A DNA stretch of 64,000 nucleotides from Streptomyces djakartensis (GTDB lineage: Bacteria > Actinomycetota > Actinomycetes > Streptomycetales > Streptomycetaceae), in NCBI RefSeq assembly GCF_014651075.1, contig NZ_BMWE01000011.1:186001-250000 (forward strand), written 5' to 3'. Made by a program: the position numbers and the translations under genes. This document shows positions 49,992 to 59,260 of the stretch, piece by piece. Every line of letters starts with the position of its first letter. The stretch's first letter is position 1. The notes below the pieces were generated by a model that ran no database searches, was not told where the DNA came from, and saw nothing but the letters and a program-made list of their open reading frames with translations.

Positions 49992-50795
49992 TCAACGCCG
50001 CGGTTCCCAGCGGAACCACCGCCGTACAGCAAACACCGACACCACGATCCAGGCCACCGCCGTGGCGACGGCGCCCAGCGTCTCGTTCGCCGAGAGGTCA
50101 CCGGTCCAGCCGCCGCGCACCAGGGTGACCACGGGCGTCAGCGGCAGCAGCGCGCAGACGGAGGCCACCCGGTCCGGAAGCAGCTCCAGCGGGAAGAACA
50201 TGCCCGAGCCCAGCATCGAGACGAGCATCAGCGGCATCGGCGTGACCTGGGCGCTCTCCCCGGTCCGGGTGAAGCTCGCGGTGACCGCGGCGAGGGCGGC
50301 GCACATCACGAGCCCCGACAGCAGTCCGAGGACCGCCAGATGAGGCGCCGACGGCGCGGACATGTCCAGCAGCAGTGCGCAGCCCGCCGCCAGCAGCAGG
50401 CACTGCGCCAGCCCGGTGAGGACGGCCGGCAGCGCGGAACCGGCCAGGATCTCGACGTCCCGCACCTCACCGGTGCGCAGCCGCTTGAGGACGAGTTCCT
50501 CACGCCGGACGACGAAGGTGCCGACGAGCACCGAGTAGACGGCGAACAGCAGGGAGAAGCCGACCGCCGCGGGCAGCACCAGGGTGCCGGTGTCCAGTCC
50601 GGCTTCGGCGAGGTCCATCTCCTGGGACGCCTGCGACGTGCTGACCGGCAGCACCAGCGGTACGAACAGCGCGGCGACCAGCGCGCCCCTGGTCCGCCCG
50701 AGCAGGGTCAGCTCGGCGCGGGCGAGCGCCGCCATCCGGCTCAGCGCGGTGGTCGCCGCCGGCACCGGGCGGGACGTCGGGTGGGTGGCGCTCAT
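49992..50795 (-). CDS. ABC-2 type transporter permease
   Basis: This 267-residue permease has six predicted helices and the ABC-2 pattern: RAELTLLGRTRGALVAALFV, then FAVYSVLVGTFVVRREELVL and MPLMLVSMLGSGMFFPLELL. It forms the channel of the exporter. The ATG at 50795 overlaps the ATPase stop (ATGA). The substrate is unknown, but the layout (ATPase, permease, kinase, regulator) is typical of lipid, peptide-antibiotic or linearmycin-like resistance exporters. Confidence 0.88.
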   Translation of the reverse strand: MSATHPTSRPVPAATTALSRMAALARAELTLLGRTRGALVAALFVPLVLPVSTSQASQEMDLAEAGLDTGTLVLPAAVGFSLLFAVYSVLVGTFVVRREELVLKRLRTGEVRDVEILAGSALPAVLTGLAQCLLLAAGCALLLDMSAPSAPHLAVLGLLSGLVMCAALAAVTASFTRTGESAQVTPMPLMLVSMLGSGMFFPLELLPDRVASVCALLPLTPVVTLVRGGWTGDLSANETLGAVATAVAWIVVSVFAVRRWFRWEPRR

Positions 50796-51763
50796 GCCGC
50801 GTACTCCTTCGTGCTCGTTCCCCTGGTTCGTTCCGCGGAGACCTCCTTGGCGATCCGGAGGAACGCCTCTTCCAGGGAGGCCGACCGCACGTCCAGGCGG
50901 CGCAGCTCGACCCGGGCCTGTGCCGCCCACATCAGCAGCCCGGTGGCCGTCCGCTGCGGTTCATGGGTGCTCAGCCGGATCATCCGGCCGTCGGTGTGGT
51001 GCCCGGCCACGCCCAGCTCGCCGAGCGGGGGAAGGTCACCGGCGAAGTAACCGTCGGGCAGTTCGAAGGAGATCCGGGACGGTTCGGTGGCGGTCACCTC
51101 GGCCGGGGTTCCGGTGGTGGCGAAGCGGCCCTCGTGCATGATCGCCAGCCGGTCGGCGAGATTCTCGGCCTCCTCCAGGTAGTGGGTGGTCAGCAGCACG
51201 GTCGTCCCGCCGTCGCGCAGCGCGCTCACCAACTCCCGGGTGTCCCGGCGGCCCTCGGCGTCCAGCCCGGTGGTCGGCTCGTCCAGGAAGAGCACCTCGG
51301 GGTCGCCGAGCAGCGCGAGTGCCAGGTCCAGCCGGCGCCGCTGCCCGCCGGACAGCTGCTTGACCCGGGTGCGGGCCTTCGACTCGAGCCCGACCAGCGC
51401 CAGCACCTCCGCCGGCGGCCGGGCTCCGCTGACGCACCCCGCCCACATCCGGGCGGTCTCCGCGACGGTCAGCTCGGAGGGGAACCCCCCTTCCTGGAGC
51501 ATCACGCCGGTGCGGGGCCGTACGAGGGACCGCTCGGTGTACGGGTCGTGTCCGAGAACCCGTACCCGCCCGTCGGCCGGTGCGGCGAGCCCTTCCAGTA
51601 GTTCGACCGTGGACGTCTTGCCCGCGCCGTTGGTGCCCAGCAGGGCGAAGATCTCCCCGCGCCGTACGGAGAAGCTGATTCCGCGGACCGCCTCGAACCC
51701 GCCCCCGTACACCCGCCGCAGGTCAGTGACCTGAATCACGTGTTCGTGTCCGTAGGTTTCCAT
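50792..51763 (-). CDS. ABC exporter ATP-binding protein
   Basis: This 323-residue ATPase has Walker A (LLGTNGAGKTST), Q-loop (MLQEGGFP), signature (LSGGQRRRLDLALALLG), Walker B (VLFLDEPTTGLD) and the switch His (LTTHYLEEAE). A C-terminal extension (about residues 225-320) is typical of DrrA-type exporters. It is the first gene of a four-gene minus-strand operon with permease, kinase and regulator. A TGTCAT-N8-ATGACA palindrome lies 44 bp upstream. Confidence 0.92.
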   Translation of the reverse strand: METYGHEHVIQVTDLRRVYGGGFEAVRGISFSVRRGEIFALLGTNGAGKTSTVELLEGLAAPADGRVRVLGHDPYTERSLVRPRTGVMLQEGGFPSELTVAETARMWAGCVSGARPPAEVLALVGLESKARTRVKQLSGGQRRRLDLALALLGDPEVLFLDEPTTGLDAEGRRDTRELVSALRDGGTTVLLTTHYLEEAENLADRLAIMHEGRFATTGTPAEVTATEPSRISFELPDGYFAGDLPPLGELGVAGHHTDGRMIRLSTHEPQRTATGLLMWAAQARVELRRLDVRSASLEEAFLRIAKEVSAERTRGTSTKEYAA

Positions 51764-51806
51764 GCCCTCAGGGTTCCGTCTCCGCGGGGCCGGTCGCAGT
51801 GCGCGC

Positions 51807-51826
51807 TGTCATCACTAGGCATGACA
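51807..51826 (-). promoter_or_regulatory. palindrome upstream of the ABC/two-component operon
   Basis: TGTCAT (51807-51812) and ATGACA (51821-51826) form exact 6-bp arms around an 8-bp spacer. It lies 44 bp before the ATPase start codon, where a dimeric NarL-type regulator would bind. The operon's own response regulator is the candidate. Confidence 0.55.
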
Positions 51827-51868
51827 AACGTCAGAAGGACCTCGGACGGGCGCTCGACAGAAACGAAA

Positions 51869-51896
51869 AGACCCCGGTCCTGATGGACCGGGGTCT
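51869..51896 (-). terminator. terminator after the tRNA-Gly genes
   Basis: A 12-bp perfect stem, AGACCCCGGTCC (51869-51880) against GGACCGGGGTCT (51885-51896), has a TGAT loop. On the minus strand it is followed by TTTTCGTTT. It ends the two-tRNA unit. Confidence 0.88.
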
Positions 51897-51904
51897 CATT
51901 CCCG

Positions 51905-51977
51905 AGCGGACGACGAGGTTCGAACTCGCGACCTCAACCTTGGCAAGGTTGCGCTCTACCAACTGAGCTACGTCCGC
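51905..51977 (-). tRNA. tRNA-Gly (anticodon GCC), no CCA encoded
   Basis: The acceptor is GCGGACG against CGTCCGC, discriminator T, anticodon loop TTGCCAA (GCC). The body is identical to tRNA-Gly at 47941-48016. The two differ in the acceptor stem, and the 3' CCA is missing here. Two GCC copies fit the heavy use of GGC codons. Confidence 0.94.
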
Positions 51978-52058
51978 ATATGCCCCCGGCCAGCTTTCAC
52001 CGACCGGTGCGAGCACCAGCCTACCTGATCCACAGCAGTGGCCGGTACGGCGGTGCAG

Positions 52059-52130
52059 AGCGGGTGACAGGAATCGCACACTGCGCCTACCCCCTGGAAG
52101 GGGGTTGTTCTACTACTAAACTACACCCGC
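52059..52130 (-). tRNA. tRNA-Gly (anticodon TCC)
   Basis: The acceptor is GCGGGTG against CACCCGC, discriminator T. The anticodon loop is CTTCCAG, anticodon TCC, which reads GGA and GGG. No CCA is encoded. It lies 81 bp before tRNA-Gly(GCC) on the same strand, so the two are probably co-transcribed. Confidence 0.9.
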
Positions 52131-52265
52131 ACGTCTCCGTTGAGCTGGGCCTTTCGGCCTCGCCCCGCGGCGTGCTCCAGACTCTAGCTGATCAGCGGGG
52201 GTGCTGCGCAAGTCGGTTGCCGCGAGGGGTGGGTGACCGGCCGTCGGCCCAGGCTCACCGGGCCG

Positions 52266-52583
52266 TCACTGCGCGGCGGTGAACGCCTCGTAGACCTTCT
52301 TGGGGATGCGCCCGCGCGCGGGGACCTCCATCTTGTTGGACTGGGCCCAGGCGCGCACGGCCGACGGGTCGGGGGCGACCTCCGTCTGCCGGTACGCCCG
52401 GCCCGAGCGGGACCGCTTGCGGCCGGCCTCGACGTAGGGCGCGAGGGCCTTCCGCAGTTCGCCGGCGTTGACTTCGCTCAGGTCGATCTCGTACGACTTG
52501 CCGTCCAGTCCGAAGGCGATCGTTTCCGTCGCTTCCGAGCCGTCGATGTCGTCAAAGAGAGTGACCACGACCTTCTGCGCCAC
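52266..52583 (-). CDS. lsrL: Lsr2-like nucleoid-associated protein (LsrL)
   Basis: This 105-residue DNA-binding protein has an Lsr2 N-terminal dimerisation domain (VAQKVVVTLFDDIDGSEATE, then LDGKSYEIDLSEVNAGELRK). A C-terminal helical DNA-binding domain has the AT-hook-like R90-G91-R92 (VPARGRIPKKV). Lsr2 proteins coat AT-rich, often foreign DNA and silence it. I name it LsrL, the second Streptomyces paralog, because of its position before purS. The GTG at 52583 begins the conserved part. GGGA lies 9 nt upstream. Confidence 0.88.
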   Translation of the reverse strand: MAQKVVVTLFDDIDGSEATETIAFGLDGKSYEIDLSEVNAGELRKALAPYVEAGRKRSRSGRAYRQTEVAPDPSAVRAWAQSNKMEVPARGRIPKKVYEAFTAAQ

Positions 52584-52906
52584 GAATATCGGTCCCTTCT
52601 TGCGGCACTTTGCCAATTAGTTTGTACAGTGCCCGGCAATGCATGGTGAAGCCCGACTAAATCCTCCCGCGTGTCCAAAATCAAGAGGGAGCGGAGCGAC
52701 TTCTAACGAAGCGTGATGGCGGGAGACGGGTGGGCGCAATACCTTTCGGGCGTCGGTCCGGAATCTTTCCCGCAAATTTTCGCGTGTGCGCCCGTCGATG
52801 CCGGATCGTGATGACGGTCACGTAGATTCCTACAAGTCGACGCGCGTAGAAATTTTGTGCGGGTAGTCTGAAGGAACCTGCTCAGCACCACACACCGGGA
52901 GTGCCA
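52584..52906. promoter_or_regulatory. divergent regulatory region between lsrL and purS
   Basis: This is the most AT-rich intergenic stretch in the window, with AGAAATTTTGTGCGGGTAGT near 52846 and a -10-like TAGTCT (52864-52869) before purS. It holds the promoters for lsrL (minus) and purSQL (plus). I see no purine-repressor box or riboswitch fold. Self-silencing by LsrL on AT-rich DNA is possible. Confidence 0.5.
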
Positions 52907-53170
52907 GTGGCACGCGTCGTAGTCGACGTCATGCTCAAGCCGGAGATCCTCGACCCCCAGGGCCAGGCGGTGCAGCGCGCACTGCCGCGGCTGGGTTTCG
53001 ACGGGATCTCGGACGTCCGCCAGGGAAAGCGTTTCGAACTGGAAGTTGACGGGCCGGTCGACGAGGCCGCCCTCGCCCGCATTCACGATCTTGCGGAGTC
53101 CTTCCTCGCGAACACCGTGATCGAGGACTTCACCGTCCGGGTCGAGGAAGCCGCGGAGGCCGTGAAGTGA
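52907..53170 (+). CDS. purS: FGAM synthase subunit PurS
   Basis: This 87-residue protein is the small subunit that bridges PurQ and PurL. It starts VARVVVDVMLKPEILDPQGQ and has the PurS core (VRQGKRFELEV, then LANTVIEDFTVRVEE). The GTG at 52907 has GGGAG 5 nt upstream. A GTG six bases earlier is in frame but too close to that site. Its stop overlaps purQ (GTGA). Confidence 0.95.
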   Translation: MARVVVDVMLKPEILDPQGQAVQRALPRLGFDGISDVRQGKRFELEVDGPVDEAALARIHDLAESFLANTVIEDFTVRVEEAAEAVK

Positions 53171-53843
53171 CCGCTCGTATTGGCGTCGTCACTTTTCCGG
53201 GCAGTCTGGACGACCGGGACACGCAGCGCGCGATCCGTCTCGCCGGGGCCGAGCCGGTCGCCCTGTGGCACAAGGACAAGGACCTCAAGCAGGTCGACGC
53301 CGTGGTGCTGTGCGGTGGCTTCTCCTACGGCGACTATCTGCGGGCCGGGGCCATCGCCCGTTTCTCGCCGGTGATGGAGCCCCTGCTGGAGCAGGCGAAG
53401 GCCGGTCTGCCGGTGCTCGGCATCTGCAACGGCTTCCAGATCCTCACCGAGGCACACCTGCTGCCCGGCACGATGCTGCGCAACGACCACCTGCACTTCA
53501 TCTGCCGCGACCAGAAGCTGCGGGTGGAGAACGCCGAGACCGCCTGGACCACCGACTACACGGCCGGCCAGGAGATCCACATCCCGCTGAAGAACAACGA
53601 CGGGCAGTACGTCGCCGACGAGCGCACCCTCGACGAGCTGGAGGCCGAGGGCCGGGTCGCCTTCCGGTACCTCGACTTCAACCCCAACGGCTCGCAGCGC
53701 GACATCGCGGGCGTCACCAACGCGGCCGGGAACGTCGTGGGCCTCATGCCGCACCCCGAGCACGCCGTCGAGCCGCTGATCGGCACCGGTCGCACCGACG
53801 GCCTCCCGTTCTTCACCTCGATCCTCAAGAAGCTGGTCAACGC

Positions 53844-53847
<4 letters not shown>
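53167..53847 (+). CDS. purQ: FGAM synthase subunit PurQ (glutaminase)
   Basis: This 226-residue class-I glutamine amidotransferase feeds ammonia to PurL. The catalytic residues are all present: Cys87 (VLGICNGFQIL), His196 and Glu198 (MPHPEH). It overlaps both purS and purL by 4 bp, so the three subunits are made together in a fixed ratio. Confidence 0.97.
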
Positions 53848-56102
<2,255 letters not shown>

Positions 56103-56113
56103 ACCGGCCGTCA

Positions 56114-56149
56114 CGGAGCCCCCGCCCGATTCGTCGGGCGGGGGCTCCG
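56114..56149 (+). terminator. intrinsic terminator of purSQL
   Basis: A 16-bp perfect stem (CGGAGCCCCCGCCCGA, 56114-56129, and its complement 56134-56149) is closed by a TTCG tetraloop. It starts 11 bp after the purL stop. Confidence 0.9.
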
Positions 56150-56179
56150 TCGTGCCCGGAGGGAGCACCACACAGGGTC

Positions 56180-56208
56180 TTACACGCTATTACGTACTTA
56201 CGTAAGAT
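56180..56208 (+). promoter_or_regulatory. promoter with embedded ArsR-type operator
   Basis: A -35 TTACAC (56180-56185) and a -10 TAAGAT (56203-56208) are 17 bp apart. The perfect palindrome CTTACGTAAG (56197-56206) overlaps the -10, and another TACGTA lies at 56191-56196. The ATG is 7 nt beyond the -10, so the transcript is probably leaderless and repressed by its own product. Confidence 0.7.
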
Positions 56209-56215
56209 CGCGGGC

Positions 56216-56716
56216 ATGGATCTGGAGCAGCGTGTCGCCGATCTCGAGCGCCGCGTCGCGGAGCTGGACGGCGCTCAGCGCGGCGCACCCCGCCTCGACG
56301 AGGGCGACTTCTGGGCGCTGAACGGACTGAAGGAGAAGCTGTCCGAACTGGACGCGGCCGACGGCGGCGTCCTCTACACCGGCTCGGTGACCCTGCCGAC
56401 GGGTGAGGCCTACTCCTGGCAGATGGGTGCCCTCACGGAAGGCCTGCTGGAGGACGACTGGGCCACGGCCGCCGAGTCCTTCGCGGCCCTCGGTCACGCG
56501 GTCCGGCTCCGGCTCCTGCGCGAGATCCTCGGCGGCCGCCGCACCGCCGCCGAACTCGCCGGACTGGATGAGGTTGGCACGACCGGCCAGGTCTACCACC
56601 ACCTGCGCCAGCTCACCGGCGCGGGCTGGCTGCAGACGACCGGCCGGGGCCGCTACGCGGTGCCGCCGGCCCGGGTCGTACCGCTGCTGGTCGCGCTGTC
56701 GACAACCCGCTCGTAG
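56216..56716 (+). CDS. ArsR-like winged-helix regulator with N-terminal coiled coil
   Basis: This 166-residue protein starts with a heptad-like stretch (DLEQRVADLERRVAELD). A middle part of unknown fold follows, then a winged helix (about residues 95-160: FAALGHAVRLRLLREILGGR, RTAAELAGLDEVGTTGQVYH, HLRQLTGAGWLQTTGRGRYA). The order matches ArsR-type repressors. A palindromic operator covers its promoter. The M23 peptidase gene follows 34 bp downstream and is the likely target. Confidence 0.85.
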   Translation: MDLEQRVADLERRVAELDGAQRGAPRLDEGDFWALNGLKEKLSELDAADGGVLYTGSVTLPTGEAYSWQMGALTEGLLEDDWATAAESFAALGHAVRLRLLREILGGRRTAAELAGLDEVGTTGQVYHHLRQLTGAGWLQTTGRGRYAVPPARVVPLLVALSTTRS

Positions 56717-56750
56717 ACCCCATGGACCCCGACCCGAATAGGGGAACAGA

Positions 56751-57584
56751 ATGTCCGCCCGCAAGTTAGGCATGCTCACCTACCGAGGACTGCAGCTGAC
56801 CTTCCTCGGCCTCGTGACCGCCCAAATCAGCCTCGGCTGGGACTACGCGGCATGGTGGAACCTCCTGCCCCTCGCCCTGGCCTACGCCGTCGTCACCGTC
56901 GGCAACCGGTGGGGCGGTGCCCCCGATAGCCCCCGCGTCGTCCCTGAAACCCTCGAGGTCGCCCCGCCCGTCACCGGCCGCTGGTCCGCCCTGAACAGCC
57001 CGGCCGACCGGACCCCGAGCCACGGCACCCACGCCCACGGCCAGACCTACGCCATCGACGTCGTCGCCGAGCGCACGCCGGGCGCCCGCCCCGCCTTCCG
57101 CTGGCTGTGGCCGATCGCCCGACGGCCCCAGGCCTTCCCGGCCTTCGGCGCCCCCCTCCTCGCGGTCGCCGACGGCACCGTCGTACGGGCCGCCGACGGG
57201 CATCGCGATCATCTGAGCCGCAACTCCCTCCTCGGGCTGCTGTACCTGATGCTCCTCGAGGGATCCGTGCGCGAGCTGGCGGGCGTCCACCGCATCCTCG
57301 GCAACCACGTCATCCTCGACCTCGGCAACGGCACCTACGCTGCTTACGCCCACCTCCAGCGCGGCTCCCTCACCGTCAGGGAGGGAGACCGCGTCCACGC
57401 CGGACAGCCGCTCGCCCGCTGCGGCAACTCCGGCAACTCTTCCGAGCCGCACCTGCACTTCCAGCTGATGGACGGCCCGGACCCGGACGCGGCCCGCGGC
57501 GTCCCCTTCACCTGGAGCGGCATCGGCGTGCCGCGCGACGGCGAGACCTTCGAAGCTCCGTCCACAGCCGTCGCCCTAGGCTGA
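56751..57584 (+). CDS. membrane M23-family peptidase
   Basis: This 277-residue protein has two N-terminal membrane helices (about residues 10-50). An M23 (LytM) domain follows, with zinc ligands His96 and Asp103 (HGQTYAIDV), and His234-Leu-His236 (HLHFQLMD). Such enzymes cut peptidoglycan cross-bridges or act as inactive regulators. The visible ligands suggest activity. GGGGA precedes the ATG. The gene is in an operon with the ArsR-like regulator, so expression is probably signal-controlled. Confidence 0.88.
   Translation: MSARKLGMLTYRGLQLTFLGLVTAQISLGWDYAAWWNLLPLALAYAVVTVGNRWGGAPDSPRVVPETLEVAPPVTGRWSALNSPADRTPSHGTHAHGQTYAIDVVAERTPGARPAFRWLWPIARRPQAFPAFGAPLLAVADGTVVRAADGHRDHLSRNSLLGLLYLMLLEGSVRELAGVHRILGNHVILDLGNGTYAAYAHLQRGSLTVREGDRVHAGQPLARCGNSGNSSEPHLHFQLMDGPDPDAARGVPFTWSGIGVPRDGETFEAPSTAVALG
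57577..57582 (+). promoter_or_regulatory. -10 element before the DinB-like gene
   Basis: TAGGCT ends 7 nt before the ATG at 57590. It lies inside the 3' end of the M23 gene and includes part of its stop codon (TGA at 57582). No ribosome-binding site is seen, so a leaderless transcript is likely. Confidence 0.45.
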
Positions 57585-57589
57585 CGCCC

Positions 57590-58387
57590 ATGCCCCCGGC
57601 CAGGAAACGCACCCGCAGCTACGACCCCGTCAAGACCCGCACGGCCGTGCTCGCGCAGTACGGACACGTCCGGGCCGGTGTCGCCACGCTCACCCCGGAC
57701 CAGCTCGCCCTGCCCACCCGGCTGGGCGACTGGACGGTCCGGGAGCTGGTCGCGCACCTCGGCATGACCCTCGGGGCGGTCTCCGCCCTGCTCGGCCTGC
57801 CCGAGCCGTCCGAGCAGGACGGCACGCTGCTCGACTGGCCCTTCGCGATCGCCGCCGACGCACCGGCCATCGCCGCGCACGCCCGTGAGCTGGCCGAACG
57901 CCACCCGGACCCGGACGCCCACCTCGCCGCCGCGGAGGAACGCTTCACCGCCGACCTCGCCGCGCGCCCGGGCACCAGGCTGCTCCCCACCAGCGCGGGA
58001 GCCCTGCCCCTGGCCGACTACCTCGTCACCCGCACCGTCGAACTCGTCGTCCACACCGACGACCTCAACGCCGCTGTCCCCGGCCTGGACATCCCCTACG
58101 ACCGTCAGGCCCTCGCCGCCTGCACCCGGCTGCTCGCCGACGCGCTGGCCGCGAAGGCGCCCGGCGGCTCGACGGAGGTGCGGGTGCCGCCGTACGCGGT
58201 GGTGCAGTGTGTCGAGGGGCCGAGGCACACCCGGGGCACCCCGCCCAACGTGGTCGAGACGGACCCGCTGACCTGGCTCCGGCTGGCGACCGGGCGGCTG
58301 ACCTGGCAGCAGGCGGTCGAGGACGCGCACGTCAGCGCCAGTGGGGAGCGGGCGGACCTGTCGGCCTACCTGCCACTGATGGCATAA
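57590..58387 (+). CDS. maleylpyruvate isomerase/DinB-like family protein
   Basis: This 265-residue protein has the mycothiol-dependent maleylpyruvate isomerase-like N-terminal fold: AGVATLTPDQLALPTRLGDW, TVRELVAHLGMTLGAVS, then VTRTVELVVHTDDLNAAVPG. The three metal-binding His residues expected for the fold appear as His56 (VAHL), a middle residue and His (VVHTDD). A C-terminal sterol-carrier-like part follows. The true reaction is unknown. It begins 5 bp after the M23 gene but probably has its own promoter. Confidence 0.82.
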   Translation: MPPARKRTRSYDPVKTRTAVLAQYGHVRAGVATLTPDQLALPTRLGDWTVRELVAHLGMTLGAVSALLGLPEPSEQDGTLLDWPFAIAADAPAIAAHARELAERHPDPDAHLAAAEERFTADLAARPGTRLLPTSAGALPLADYLVTRTVELVVHTDDLNAAVPGLDIPYDRQALAACTRLLADALAAKAPGGSTEVRVPPYAVVQCVEGPRHTRGTPPNVVETDPLTWLRLATGRLTWQQAVEDAHVSASGERADLSAYLPLMA

Positions 58388-58424
58388 GGGGAACCGATCC
58401 CCCCGGGTCACCCGTCGAAGCGGC

Positions 58425-59198
58425 ATGGACAGGCAGAAGCAGCGCATCACCCTGACGGCCGCGGCCATGCTCGTCCCGCTCATGGCGGCCTGTGGAGCTG
58501 AGCAGGCGGACGGCGGCAGCGCCTCGGTCGGTGCCGGCAAGCCGGTGACCGGCGTGCGGTGGAACGTGGACAGCGTCACCGCCGACGGCAGGACCCATGA
58601 GGCACCCGACGGCGCCCACATGACCATCGACAAGGGCCGGGCCGAGGGCAGCTTCGGCTGCAACGACTTCGGCGCCGAAGCCACCGTCGACGGCGACCGC
58701 GTCCGGCTCAGCAAGACCAGGGCCACCGAGATGGCGTGCGAGAACAAGCCCATGGCGTTCGAGGAGACCCTCGCACGCACGCTCTCCGACCAGGAGTTCA
58801 AAGCCAGGGTGGACGGCGACCGCCTCACCCTCACCACCGAGCAGGGGGACACCGTCCGCCTGACCGAGGCGAAGGACGCCCCGCTGAGCGGCACCAGGTG
58901 GACCGTCACGGCCCCGGAGGCCGACGGCCGCGCCCACCTCACCTTCGACGCGAGGAAGGGCACCGTCTCCGGCAGCCTCGGCTGCAACAAGGTGAACGCC
59001 GAGGCCACCGTGCGCGACCGCGATATCACCCTCGGCCCCCCGGCCACGACCCGAATGATGTGCGAAGACTCACTCATGGCCGACGAGAAGGCTCTGCTGC
59101 GTCTCTTCGACGGTGAGCTGAAATACCGCGTCGAACACCAAACCCTCACGCTGACCAGCGACAACGGCATGACGGTGCGAGCTGTCGCCGGGCAGTGA
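58425..59198 (+). CDS. META-domain (HslJ-like) lipoprotein
   Basis: This 257-residue secreted lipoprotein has a lipobox with Cys23 (LMAAC). Two META domains follow (about residues 40-135 and 150-250), each with a GxxGCN motif (GSFGCNDFGAEATVDGD and GSLGCNKVNAEATVRD) and a conserved Cys later (MACENK, MMCEDS). META domains occur in heat-inducible HslJ, and their function is unclear. It sits between the DinB-like gene and purF, without obvious coupling. Confidence 0.88.
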   Translation: MDRQKQRITLTAAAMLVPLMAACGAEQADGGSASVGAGKPVTGVRWNVDSVTADGRTHEAPDGAHMTIDKGRAEGSFGCNDFGAEATVDGDRVRLSKTRATEMACENKPMAFEETLARTLSDQEFKARVDGDRLTLTTEQGDTVRLTEAKDAPLSGTRWTVTAPEADGRAHLTFDARKGTVSGSLGCNKVNAEATVRDRDITLGPPATTRMMCEDSLMADEKALLRLFDGELKYRVEHQTLTLTSDNGMTVRAVAGQ

Positions 59199-59247
59199 CC
59201 CACGAAAAGTCCGGTATCCCCAATTCGGACCAGTGGGCGACCTCGCC

Positions 59248-59253
59248 TACACT
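59248..59253 (+). promoter_or_regulatory. -10 element of purF
   Basis: TACACT ends 7 nt before the purF GTG. A TTCGGA at 59224-59229 is an 18-bp spaced -35 candidate. No ribosome-binding site is seen, so leaderless translation is likely. Confidence 0.5.
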
Positions 59254-59260
59254 CGGTGGC

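Noticed and set aside
52584..52906. Purine riboswitch or PurR box upstream of purSQL
   Set aside because: I see no conserved purine-aptamer core or CGAA-type PurR box. The region is only AT-rich promoter DNA.
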